From contig OZ220699.1 in the NCBI GenBank assembly GCA_965116565.1, positions 558,001 to 622,000 on the forward strand: a DNA stretch of 64,000 nucleotides, read 5' to 3'. The notes below the pieces were generated by a model. The model saw only the letters and a list, made by a program, of their open reading frames with translations, was not told the origin of the DNA and ran no database searches. Position 1 is the first letter of the stretch. The number at the start of each line of letters is the position of its first letter. Below are positions 10,041 through 17,800 of the stretch, one piece after another. The position numbers and the translations under genes were made by a program. The stretch comes from Bin87 sp965116565. Lineage in GTDB: Bacteria > Chloroflexota > Dehalococcoidia > Lucifugimonadales > UBA3495.

Positions 10041-10310
10041 ATCGAAACGCCCCTCCCATCAAGGACCTGTGGTTCAGGCGCGGCTGGGTTGGTCGCTGAC
10101 GCAACAGGTTTGACCGCCAACCAGGAGACTTTCTACCGTTGGAGCGGCGATGCCGTTGACCCAAACGACCTGCCCACTGCGGTCACCTTCCGTACCATGA
10201 CATCCGAAGTGAACCGCTATTACTTCGTGCCTCACACCGGCAACGGTGATCTGAACGCAAAGAAAATCACAATCGCCGGTGTGGTGTTCGCGCATCCCCT
10301 TGTTCCGTGA
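10041..10310 (+). pseudogene. Duplicated terminal domain behind an in-frame stop
   Basis: The frame of the preceding segment stays open after its TAA for another 89 codons, to TGA 10308-10310. The peptide repeats the previous domain: Phe-Tyr-Arg-Trp-Ser-Gly-Asp-Ala-Val-Asp-Pro-Asn followed by Pro-Thr-Ala-Val-Thr-Phe, against Phe-His-Arg-Trp-Ser-Gly-Asp-Glu-Thr-Asp-Pro-Asn and Pro-Thr-Ala-Val-Thr-Tyr upstream. The only start-like codon is TTG 10089, and it has no ribosome-binding site. The simplest reading is a tandem domain duplication severed from its protein by one stop codon. Confidence 0.5.
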
Positions 10311-10393
10311 TTTGAGCAACTCGCCAGTCCGCTGGGATGTGCGGACGTCCGACCATTTCTAGGCAATGGAATCGCGGTATTCCCAATATCATT

Positions 10394-10417
10394 CGGCGCC
10401 CGCTCGTCCGGGCGCCG
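10394..10417. terminator. Hairpin between convergent genes
   Basis: CGGCGCCCG and CGGGCGCCG pair perfectly over nine bases around a six-base loop. It lies between the end of the surface-protein locus (plus) and bacterioferritin (minus), where a bidirectional terminator would be expected. Neither side has a long T tract, so its efficiency is uncertain. Confidence 0.45.
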
Positions 10418-10710
10418 ATTACCTGAACGCGAGCTCCCGAACTTCCAGAATAGATGTGCGATCTGACTGCGAGGCCCATCGGAGGTTCTTAACGTAAGGA
10501 GGCTTCTTCCTGTGGGCAAAAATGCGTTCACCGATGCGCTCGGCTGTTCGCCCGAGAAATCGGCCAATGAGATGGAGAAGGTATGATGGTGGCAGTCCAG
10601 TCACGTGGAGCCGGTGATGAGCAAGATCCTGCTGCAGCTCAACGCGGTGGCGCGAAGAGGCACGCCCTGGGTACCGCAGGCTGGGTAGGTCGTCCCCATG
10701 CCGGCACACA

Positions 10711-11207
10711 TCAAAAACGCTTGACATCCACCACGGATACTTGACGGGACGTAACCTTGAGCCAGAGGTCCATGCCGATGATCTTGATGGTCTCCAGTTG
10801 GGTTTCCAGCCAGTCCACGTGCTCCTCTTCGGAGCGAACCATCTCCTGCAAGATGCCGCGCGTGGTGTAGTCCTGCACCCGCTCGCAATGACTGATGGCG
10901 TCCACCAGGGCGCTCACCGCGTTCATTTCGGACTGGAGGTCCAACTCCAGGTCCTCCATAACGCTCTCACCGACCATCACCTGGTTGAGGCGCTGTAGGT
11001 TGGGCACGCCTTCCAGGTAGAGGATGTGCTGGATGAGGTCCTGGGCGTCCTTCATCTCTTCCAGGCTGACGTCGCGGAACCGCTTGTACAGGCGGTTGAA
11101 GCCCCAGTTCTTGCACATTGCGCCTGTACGAAGTACTGGTTGATGGCGGTCAGTTCGATGGTGAGCAGGTTGTTGAGGTGGTCAACCACCCCGTCTTTTG
11201 CTTTCAA
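10711..11207 (-). CDS. bfr: Bacterioferritin (one-base frameshift near the N-terminus)
   Basis: This is an iron-storage ferritin that forms a 24-subunit shell and oxidises Fe(II) at a di-iron site. The start is a TTG at 11207, eight bases after GGAGG. It reads Leu-Lys-Ala-Lys-Asp-Gly-x-x-x-x-His-Leu-Asn-x-Leu-Leu-Thr-Ile-Glu-Leu, with the first ferroxidase Glu, up to Gln-Ala-Gln. The frame then changes at about 11117-11122 and continues from Met-Cys-Lys-Asn-Trp-Gly to the stop at 10711. The restored product is about 165 residues, near the family length. Later ligands are visible (Glu-Glu-Met-Lys-Asp-Ala and Ser-Glu-Glu-Glu-His-Val-Asp-Trp). A single missing base explains the break. The gene follows bfd on the same strand, 84 bases away, a usual operon. 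If the frameshift is real, storage is lost here; a sequence error is equally possible. Confidence 0.85.
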
Positions 11208-11291
11208 CAGATGTCCCTCCGCGGGTTGGAGGATCGTCAGAGGTATTTGACACTCGTGTCGGACGCTCCGAACGGTCTGCACATTCGCACG

Positions 11292-11516
11292 CTAGGCAGC
11301 CGCCAACACCGGCGCAGCAATAGCCGTACCGTCAATCTTGCACAGTTCCACCTGCGCCATCACGGCCAGATCGTCGATCTCTTCGGCGCACCTGCCGCAA
11401 CATTCGTCGTCGTCGAATCCGAGATGCCTTCGGATAGATTCAGGTGTATCGACACTGGCCCGGGCCGCATCCACCGCTTCCGAAACCCGCACCGCTTTGC
11501 AGACGCACAGAAACAT
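11292..11516 (-). CDS. bfd: Bacterioferritin-associated ferredoxin
   Basis: A 74-residue [2Fe-2S] protein that in known systems docks on bacterioferritin and reduces stored Fe(III) so that iron can leave. It begins Met-Phe-Leu-Cys-Val-Cys-Lys-Ala and contains Cys-Cys-Gly-Arg-Cys about 40 residues later. The CxC plus CxxC spacing is the BFD [2Fe-2S] signature. ATG 11516 is chosen because the cluster motif begins three residues later, which is invariant in the family. A G-rich stretch precedes it. It lies first in a minus-strand operon with bfr. A palindrome 330 bases upstream (11848-11870) is a candidate operator. Confidence 0.9.
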   Translation of the reverse strand: MFLCVCKAVRVSEAVDAARASVDTPESIRRHLGFDDDECCGRCAEEIDDLAVMAQVELCKIDGTAIAAPVLAAA

Positions 11517-11847
11517 AGTCGCCCCCCGAAATCCACAATACGCTCTGAGCACTCGCTGCTGTCTATCTATTCTCATCATTGTATTTTGTGAATACGTAAT
11601 TCTCGATAAGGCTACATGTATCCACCGGAGACCGTTCAACTCGACGTTTTGCGTATCCGGTCCCATGACGTTGCTTCACCCTGCCACGAACGGGGTCTGA
11701 GTGCAGTTTGCACGGACCGATTCTGGCGAAACAGCACGCCGCGTCAGGTTTCCATTCAACGCCATCCTGGTGGATGACGAGAGCAACGTCGCGTGGGTGG
11801 TGAGATTGACAACGTGATTCGGCAAGCATAATATTTGATTGCTGTTA

Positions 11848-11870
11848 AGACGATATTGAAATTATCGTCT
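11848..11870. promoter_or_regulatory. Palindromic operator candidate between bfd and the divergent membrane gene
   Basis: AGACGATA, a seven-base spacer, then TATCGTCT: perfect eight-base arms in an AT-rich stretch. The core GATAATTTCAATATC, read on the minus strand, loosely resembles a Fur-type site. It could control bfd-bfr (minus), the gene at 12056 (plus), or both. Confidence 0.4.
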
Positions 11871-12055
11871 ACATGACTGGCAATCTGCGTAGCGCGACAA
11901 GGGAGGCTTCGTGCTGCGCCGTCGTTCCGGGAGGAGGCACGGCCGGACACGATGCGGATTGCAGGTCAGCCAGCTCCGCCGCTGATCACAAACACGCGGA
12001 CGCAGGCGACGCGGACGCCAGGGATGGCGTCGCGCGCGACTTCTAAGGAGCAACA

Positions 12056-12829
12056 ATGGCTGACGACAAGGACATCATCGATATCCCTGCTGGAACCACC
12101 GGGTCTGAGGTGATGGCAGGTGGGCAACCGGATCGGATGGCCCGCCTGGGCGGCGGGTTGCTTTTGATCACGGCGATCGCGACGGCGGTGATGGCATACG
12201 GCAGGGTTGCCTCGGGCGCCGACCAGGCTACGCTGCTGGAGTCGCTGTCGGCGGTGGCGGAGAATCCGGCGCTGTATGGACTGTTCGGCGCGGCCCGCCT
12301 GGCGTCGGGCCTGACCCTGGTGGCAGCCGGCTTGTTCCTCTTGCGCACCTGGATCATAAGAGACCGCTGGGCGACGCCGTGGGTGCCCTACCTGTTCGTC
12401 GCGTCGGGCGCCTGCACCATCGTATCCGGCGTGTGCGTCCTGTTCATCGCAGTGCAGGCAGAATCGGCCGCTGCCTCTGGGACGGGCATCAGCGGAATTG
12501 TCGCAGTGGACAATCTGCGCTGGATCTCCGGCAAGGTCGGGTTTACGTTTGCGGGCCTGGCGCTGCTCGTCGCCGCGTGGTTCCAGTGGCAGGTCGGCGG
12601 CGGCCTGCGCAAGGTGTCTCCGGCCTCCGTTGTCCTTGGTGTTGCGATGCAGTTCATCTGGCTGGATGCGGCCACCATCGTCCACCCCATCGTGGGCGGG
12701 CTGTTCTTCCTGTGGTTGCTGGTCATAGGAGCGATGCTGGCAACCGGCCGCGTGGAACGACACTTCATCGCCAAGTATGGCGACGTAGCCGCGACCGGCA
12801 AAACTCGACCCTCGCTGCTGCGCGTTTGA
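12056..12829 (+). CDS. Six-to-seven-helix membrane protein, function unknown
   Basis: 257 residues starting at ATG 12056 behind AAGGAG at ideal spacing. After about 28 polar N-terminal residues come hydrophobic helices near residues 30-50, 78-100, 108-135, 155-178, 188-210 and 215-235, with few charged residues between them. The overall look is that of a small, all-helical membrane protein of DUF4386 type, but I cannot confirm the family. It is transcribed away from bfd-bfr across a 540-base region that contains a perfect palindrome, so iron-responsive control is possible. Nothing shows its substrate. A GC-rich hairpin follows its stop. Confidence 0.6.
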   Translation: MADDKDIIDIPAGTTGSEVMAGGQPDRMARLGGGLLLITAIATAVMAYGRVASGADQATLLESLSAVAENPALYGLFGAARLASGLTLVAAGLFLLRTWIIRDRWATPWVPYLFVASGACTIVSGVCVLFIAVQAESAAASGTGISGIVAVDNLRWISGKVGFTFAGLALLVAAWFQWQVGGGLRKVSPASVVLGVAMQFIWLDAATIVHPIVGGLFFLWLLVIGAMLATGRVERHFIAKYGDVAATGKTRPSLLRV

Positions 12830-12841
12830 GCGGTAGAGCGT

Positions 12842-12868
12842 CCCGGCGGCAAAACGCCAACCGCCGGG
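12842..12868 (+). terminator. Hairpin after the membrane protein gene
   Basis: CCCGGCGG and CCGCCGGG form a perfect eight-base stem with an eleven-base loop, 13 bases after the stop codon. The downstream T run is short (GGTTTCT), so it is a weak intrinsic terminator candidate. Confidence 0.4.
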
Positions 12869-12947
12869 CGAACGGTTTCTGATCTATTTCAACCAAGTGG
12901 TTCACAGTCATCAGGCTTACTTTGGCGCAGACCAGGAGACGAATTCA

Positions 12948-14306
12948 TTGAAGATCACGGTGATTGGATTGGGGTACGTCGGTATCGTGGCCGCCTCCTG
13001 CCTGGCCATCCGAGGACACCGCGTTACCGGAGTTGATGTCGACCCGGAACGCGTGAAGATACTCCAATCGGGTCGGTTGCCCCTTTACGAACCCGGTCTC
13101 GACCAGATCAAGTCGGACGCCATCGGGAGGGAGTTGCTGCGGTTCGCCCATACCTCCGATTGCAATGAACCATTGGGCGAGGCGGTGTTGGTAGCTGTGG
13201 GAACCCCGCAGGGCCCGGACGGGGCAGCCGACCTGCGGCAGGTGTGCGCGGCTGTCTCATGGGTTCGCAAGCGGGCCTCCAGCGAGACCACGCTGGTGAT
13301 GAAGAGCACCGTGCCGCCGGGCACCGGCCAGCGGTTGGCTAACCGTGACCTGGCTGGCTCGGGCGTGCGCTACGTGTGCAATCCGGAGTTCCTGCGGGAG
13401 GGGCAAGCGGTCCACGACTGGAAACATCCTGACCGCGTTGTTGTCGGTGTGGAACCGGGCGACACGCGTTCGGTGGACGCCGTGAGGGCAATGCAGGGTT
13501 CCAACGACGCTCCACAGGTCGTAACGGACATCACCACTGCGGAGATGATCAAGTACGCGAGCAACGCCTTCCTGGCGACGCGGATCTCGTTCATCAACGA
13601 GATGGCCACCCTCTGCGAGCGGGTGGGAGCGTCCATCGACACGGTGAGCGAGGGTCTGGCGATGGACCCCAGGACGGGGAGCAGGATTCACGCGGGGGTT
13701 GGCTACGGCGGTTCCTGTTTTCCCAAGGACGTTCGGGCGCTGGACCATCTGGCGTTGACCAGCGACGCCAACGTGGAGCTCCTGCGTTCGGTGATCACGG
13801 TCAATAATCGCCAGCGGCTGCGGCCGCTCCACGCGCTCAGGGAACGTTTCAATGGAGGTATTTCCGGTCTGTGTGTCGCCGTGCTGGGACTTGCCTTCAA
13901 GCCGGATACCGACGACGTGCGGGAAGCGCCGGCGTTGGACCTGATCCGCGCACTGACCGACGACGGCGCGACGGTCTGCGCGTATGACCCACAGGCTCGA
14001 GATCAGGCACGGCGGCATCTGCCGGCATCGGTCGCATTGGCAGACGACCCGGTGGCGGCAACCGAGGAAGCGCAGGCAGCGGTCCTGATGACGGAATGGG
14101 ACCAGATCGTCAACGCCGACTGGGAAACCATCGGCAGGGGGATGCGTGAACCACGCTTCCTGTTCGACGGCAGGAACGCTCTTGATCCGGTGATGATGGA
14201 ACGTCTGGGGTTCGAGTACCGGGGAGTGGGACGTGACACGGCGGCGAACAGCCACGCCAATGCCGCGTTCCACAACGATCGAACCGCCAGTGGAAGGCAC
14301 GCATGA
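12948..14306 (+). CDS. ugd: UDP-glucose / UDP-sugar 6-dehydrogenase
   Basis: An NAD-dependent enzyme that oxidises the C6 alcohol of a UDP-hexose to the UDP-uronic acid, in the cytoplasm. The protein (452 residues) shows the N-terminal Rossmann motif Gly-Leu-Gly-Tyr-Val-Gly, the Lys-Ser-Thr-Val-Pro-Pro-Gly-Thr and Asn-Pro-Glu-Phe-Leu-Arg-Glu-Gly blocks, and the catalytic Cys in Gly-Gly-Ser-Cys-Phe-Pro-Lys-Asp. The C-terminal domain has Gly-Leu-Ala-Phe-Lys-Pro-x-Thr-Asp-Asp. TTG 12948 is preferred over the upstream GTG 12897: AGGAG lies nine bases ahead and the Rossmann strand starts directly after it. Its stop overlaps the epimerase start by four bases, so the two are translationally coupled. 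The substrate may be UDP-glucose or a GDP/UDP relative. Confidence 0.85.
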   Translation: MKITVIGLGYVGIVAASCLAIRGHRVTGVDVDPERVKILQSGRLPLYEPGLDQIKSDAIGRELLRFAHTSDCNEPLGEAVLVAVGTPQGPDGAADLRQVCAAVSWVRKRASSETTLVMKSTVPPGTGQRLANRDLAGSGVRYVCNPEFLREGQAVHDWKHPDRVVVGVEPGDTRSVDAVRAMQGSNDAPQVVTDITTAEMIKYASNAFLATRISFINEMATLCERVGASIDTVSEGLAMDPRTGSRIHAGVGYGGSCFPKDVRALDHLALTSDANVELLRSVITVNNRQRLRPLHALRERFNGGISGLCVAVLGLAFKPDTDDVREAPALDLIRALTDDGATVCAYDPQARDQARRHLPASVALADDPVAATEEAQAAVLMTEWDQIVNADWETIGRGMREPRFLFDGRNALDPVMMERLGFEYRGVGRDTAANSHANAAFHNDRTASGRHA

Positions 14307-15205
14307 AGAGCGTCGTCACGGGCGGATGCGGCTTCATCGGCACGCACCTGGTGAACCGGTTGATTGGCCTGGGCCACCAGGTAACGGTCCTGGACGATCT
14401 GTCCACCGGCAACCTGGCGCAACTCAATCCGTCGGCGGAGCCGCTGTATTGCTCGGTTACGGACGCGGACGCGTTGGTGGCCGCCACCGAAGCGGCCGAT
14501 TTCGTCTTCCACACTGCTGCGTGGGCTCGAATTGAGCGGTCGGTCGCTGACCCGGTGGGTACGCACGCGGTCAACGTCACGGGCACCTTGAACGTGCTGC
14601 GCGCCGCGCAGGTCAACGGTGTGCGCCGGGTGATCAACTCATCGTCATCCAGCGTGTATGGCGACCAGGCGACACACCTGATGCGGGAGGATCTGACGCC
14701 CAACCCCAAGTCGCCCTACGCGCTGCAGAAACTGATGGGCGAGCAGTACGCCGACCTCTTCGCCAGGCTGTTCGGCATGAGCATCGTGTCCCTGCGCTAC
14801 TTCAACGTCTATGGTCCGGGCCAGCCTTCTGAAGGCCAGTATGCGCTGGTAATCCCCAGGTTCCTGCGGATGCGTTGGGAAGACAGACCGCTCACCGTGT
14901 ACGGCGACGGGGAACAGACCCGCTCCTACACCCACGTGTCCGATGTGGTAGAGGCCAACGTCCTGGCCGCCACCGCCGAAATAGCCGCCGGTAGCCATAC
15001 CGTCCTCAACATCGGAACCGAACAGGAAACGTCGGTGAACGAGATCGCCGCCGCCATCGGTGGGACGGTGCAGCACATCGTTCCCAATCCCCGCAGGGAG
15101 TTTGAGGAGGCCCGCAAGGCGGCGGATTATTCACGGGCCCGGAAGCTCATCGGGTGGGAGCCCAGGGTTGCGTTTGCCGAAGGAATCGCGGAACTTCTGG
15201 GATAG
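14303..15205 (+). CDS. NAD-dependent nucleotide-sugar epimerase (GalE-like)
   Basis: An extended short-chain dehydrogenase of 300 residues. The cofactor motif Gly-Gly-x-Gly-Phe-Ile-Gly-Thr-His-Leu opens the protein, the Ser-Ser-Ser-Val-Tyr-Gly strand lies mid-domain, and the catalytic Tyr-x-x-x-Lys is Tyr-Ala-Leu-Gln-Lys. The substrate block Arg-Tyr-Phe-Asn-Val-Tyr-Gly-Pro-Gly-Gln is present. It most likely epimerises UDP-glucose or UDP-glucuronate at C4. It starts inside the stop codon of the dehydrogenase gene (ATGA overlap), so the pair should make a UDP-uronic acid and its epimer for a surface polysaccharide or glycolipid. Its last 75 bases overlap the tail of the convergent glycosyltransferase gene. 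Confidence 0.85.
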   Translation: MKSVVTGGCGFIGTHLVNRLIGLGHQVTVLDDLSTGNLAQLNPSAEPLYCSVTDADALVAATEAADFVFHTAAWARIERSVADPVGTHAVNVTGTLNVLRAAQVNGVRRVINSSSSSVYGDQATHLMREDLTPNPKSPYALQKLMGEQYADLFARLFGMSIVSLRYFNVYGPGQPSEGQYALVIPRFLRMRWEDRPLTVYGDGEQTRSYTHVSDVVEANVLAATAEIAAGSHTVLNIGTEQETSVNEIAAAIGGTVQHIVPNPRREFEEARKAADYSRARKLIGWEPRVAFAEGIAELLG

Positions 15206-16615
15206 CTGCTGACCGACGCCGGAGATTTCGGGCCACAGGACCGCCGCCGCGGCGATCACGAACCCGGCCCACCAGGCGTAGGTGAGCTGCCAGGTTTCGG
15301 CCGTCCACCGGGTGTACAGTGGAAATAGCCCGGCGACAGCTTGGAACGGCACAAATGTCATGTCGAAGGGATCCACCGCAATGGTGATTTCTCCGACCTT
15401 TCCCGCGTGAGCCAAACCGGCAGTGAATGCAAGGGTGCAGACGCCCAACAACGCCATGACCACCCGCAAGGCCATCGAAGATCGATCTATTAAGAGAGCC
15501 AGCGGTACGATGAACAGCGGCAGCACCGTGAGCATCGTCCGGCCGGGGAACCACCAGCCCATCATGGTAATGGCCACGAATGTCGCGATGAGCAGTTGGA
15601 TTACGATGAGGACGAGAACCAACCGGCGCTCCCAGGTGTTCATGACCAACAGCGCCAGCGCCGGCGGCGCCGCCAGGAGCAGCGGCGCCCAGTGTCCGAT
15701 ACCAAAACGCCGGTCAACGAACAGTCCCCAAATGCGATAGTAGCGTTCAGAGAACTCGACGTGTCCGCCGAGGATTTGGGCGGTGTTCCAATTGGCATAG
15801 ACCACGTTTACGCCGTAGGGAGTGAGCGCCCCGAAGACGTGCAGGTGGAACCAGATGAAGAGGGCTGCGGACAGGCTCCCCAGCCCCGCCAAGGCCATGC
15901 GCCCCGACCAGTCGGCTCGCAGCAGAAAGTAGCCGGCAATCGGCAAAGCCAGTGCGATGTACTTCGTGCCCAGCCAGCACAACGCCGTCATGGCAACGGC
16001 CAGGAAAATCGCGCCGCGCCAACCCGGCCGCTGGGAGTTGATGGCGATCAGCAGCCCGGCGATCAGCGCCAACGCCGCCGGGAACTCCGGATAGATCTCG
16101 GTGGAATAGATGAAAGCCGTCGCCGTCAGCCCGACACCCAATGCAACCAGGCAACAAACGGCGCGGCGTCCGGTGAGGCGATCGGCCAGAATGAAGGCGA
16201 ATGTCATGGCCGCCGCCGCCATAAGCAACAACTGGATCTGCACGCCCAGCAGTCCGGCCAGAGCGTAGCCGGGAATCACCAGCACCGACAGGCCCGGGTT
16301 ATGTGGGCTGAGCAGACGACCGTCGGGCGTAGGCGCCGACTGGTACCACAGGTCGTCGGCATGGTCGAAGAATGACCGGTACGACTTGGTTTCGTACTGG
16401 TTGCGCAGGTCCAGGTCGCCATCGGCCAGCAGGCTCTGGGTAGTCAGCAGGTAGAACGGCTCGTCCCCGGTGATGGACGCGCCCCGACTGGCGCGGATGT
16501 CCACCGAAAAAGCGTAGGCTGCCGAAAGCAAGAGGAAGAGAGCGACTGCCCACAGCAGCAACTCCCTTCCATGAATGATCTTGCGTATTTTGAACGGAAT
16601 CGTGCCCGTCATCAC
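15131..16615 (-). CDS. Membrane glycosyltransferase, GT39/ArnT-like
   Basis: About 494 residues with ten or more hydrophobic helices spread over the whole length. After the first helix comes Thr-Gly-Asp-Glu-Pro-Phe-Tyr-Leu-Leu-Thr, the acidic Asp-Glu motif of polyprenyl-phosphate-sugar-dependent transferases of the PMT/ArnT superfamily, followed by Asp-Gly-Asp-Leu-Asp-Leu. Such enzymes move a sugar from a lipid carrier to an extracytoplasmic protein or lipid. Translation starts at GTG 16615 or the adjoining ATG 16612, overlapping the stop of the ferric-binding lipoprotein gene, so it is the last gene of a four-gene minus-strand operon. Its acceptor is unknown; the two lipoproteins of the same operon, one with a long Gly/Thr/Ser linker, are obvious candidates. 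Confidence 0.75.
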   Translation of the reverse strand: MMTGTIPFKIRKIIHGRELLLWAVALFLLLSAAYAFSVDIRASRGASITGDEPFYLLTTQSLLADGDLDLRNQYETKSYRSFFDHADDLWYQSAPTPDGRLLSPHNPGLSVLVIPGYALAGLLGVQIQLLLMAAAAMTFAFILADRLTGRRAVCCLVALGVGLTATAFIYSTEIYPEFPAALALIAGLLIAINSQRPGWRGAIFLAVAMTALCWLGTKYIALALPIAGYFLLRADWSGRMALAGLGSLSAALFIWFHLHVFGALTPYGVNVVYANWNTAQILGGHVEFSERYYRIWGLFVDRRFGIGHWAPLLLAAPPALALLVMNTWERRLVLVLIVIQLLIATFVAITMMGWWFPGRTMLTVLPLFIVPLALLIDRSSMALRVVMALLGVCTLAFTAGLAHAGKVGEITIAVDPFDMTFVPFQAVAGLFPLYTRWTAETWQLTYAWWAGFVIAAAAVLWPEISGVGQQLSQKFRDSFGKRNPGLPPDELPGP

Positions 16616-17763
16616 GGCAGAACGCCGGTCTCCCTGAGGAGCTTCAAGGTGCCCTCGAGGTCGTTGAGGTTCCCCAGGTCCACGTCGGGTGGGTCAAGCG
16701 ACGCCATGGGCGGCAGATCGCCGACCGGCTGGATGCCGGCCGACACCGGGTACTCCTTGATCTGCTGGGCGAAGTAGGTTTGAGCCGGCTCCCCCAGCAG
16801 GAATTCCACGAACTCCACCGCGATGTCCTTGTTCTCGGATGCGTCCAGGATGCCCACGCCGGCCACCAGTACCAGCGCCCCCGGATCACCGTTGCCGATG
16901 TAGTGGTTGCGGGCGCCGAACCCCTGCCCGTGCTCTTCAAGGAACCGTTCAAGGTAGTAGTGGTTGACGAACCCAACGTCCACTTCGCCGGCCGCGGCGG
17001 CGGTCACAATGGTGGTGTTGTTGGGGTAGTCAACCGCGTCGTTGTCCCGAATGCCCTCCAGCCATTCACGCGCCGTGTCCTCGCCCAGCTGCAGGCGCAG
17101 GGAGGTCACGAACGCCTGAAATGAGCCGTTGCGGGGAGCCCATCCAACTCGGCCTCTCCAGTCCGGCTTGGTGAAGTCCAGGATGGAGGCCGGGAGATCG
17201 GTTGCCGGATTGATGGCTTCCGTGTTGTAGATGATGGTGCGGGCGCGGCCTGACGTGCCGATCCAGAGGCCGGCTGGAGAGCGGAACCGTGGGTCCACCC
17301 TGTCGAGGGTAGCCTCCGGGATGGGGGCCAACATTCCCGCGTCGGCAAGGATGCCCAGCGAACCGGGATCTTGCATGAACACCACGTCTGCCGGGGTGTT
17401 CTCTCCCTCTTCCAGCAGCGTCGCCGCAGTGGATGCGCTGCCCGCGTACTTGACCCGGATGTCAATTCCGGTCTGCTCGCCGAAGGCCAGGAGCAGAGGA
17501 TGCACCAGCGTTTGCGAGCGCCCGGAATACACTGTCAGCGTGCGATCCCGGGATTCCTGGGGAACCGACGTGGGCGCTGGCGGAACCGGGGTGTTGGTTG
17601 GGGTCTGGGCCGCGGTCGAACCGCCTGTCGCCGGTGGCGGCGAGGTGGAGGCGGGCGGAGGGGGCGAACCACCCCCGCCGCACGCAACCAGTCCCAACGC
17701 CAACAGCAACAGACCGGTCGGCAACCAGAAAGCCCCGATGCTTCGACGCGATAGACTCTTCAT
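16612..17763 (-). CDS. Ferric-iron ABC transporter substrate-binding lipoprotein (FutA/FbpA-like)
   Basis: An extracytoplasmic Fe(III)-binding protein of 383 residues. The signal peptide ends in a lipobox with Cys28, followed by a Pro/Thr/Ser-rich tether to about residue 70. The binding domain opens with Thr-Leu-Thr-Val-Tyr-Ser-Gly-Arg. It contains Ile-Ile-Tyr-Asn-Thr-Glu and the adjacent tyrosine pair Tyr269-Tyr270 in Val-Asn-His-Tyr-Tyr-Leu-Glu, the usual Fe(III) ligands of this family. It is third in the operon, 37 bases after the FEA1-like gene and overlapping the glycosyltransferase start. No matching permease is present in the window, and the only candidate ATPase (30401-31345) is a wreck. 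It either works with a remote importer or serves as a surface iron binder. Confidence 0.85.
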   Translation of the reverse strand: MKSLSRRSIGAFWLPTGLLLLALGLVACGGGGSPPPPASTSPPPATGGSTAAQTPTNTPVPPAPTSVPQESRDRTLTVYSGRSQTLVHPLLLAFGEQTGIDIRVKYAGSASTAATLLEEGENTPADVVFMQDPGSLGILADAGMLAPIPEATLDRVDPRFRSPAGLWIGTSGRARTIIYNTEAINPATDLPASILDFTKPDWRGRVGWAPRNGSFQAFVTSLRLQLGEDTAREWLEGIRDNDAVDYPNNTTIVTAAAAGEVDVGFVNHYYLERFLEEHGQGFGARNHYIGNGDPGALVLVAGVGILDASENKDIAVEFVEFLLGEPAQTYFAQQIKEYPVSAGIQPVGDLPPMASLDPPDVDLGNLNDLEGTLKLLRETGVLP

Positions 17764-17800
17764 GCTTGGGTTCTCCTATGCTGGGTTGGCGAGTCTATCA

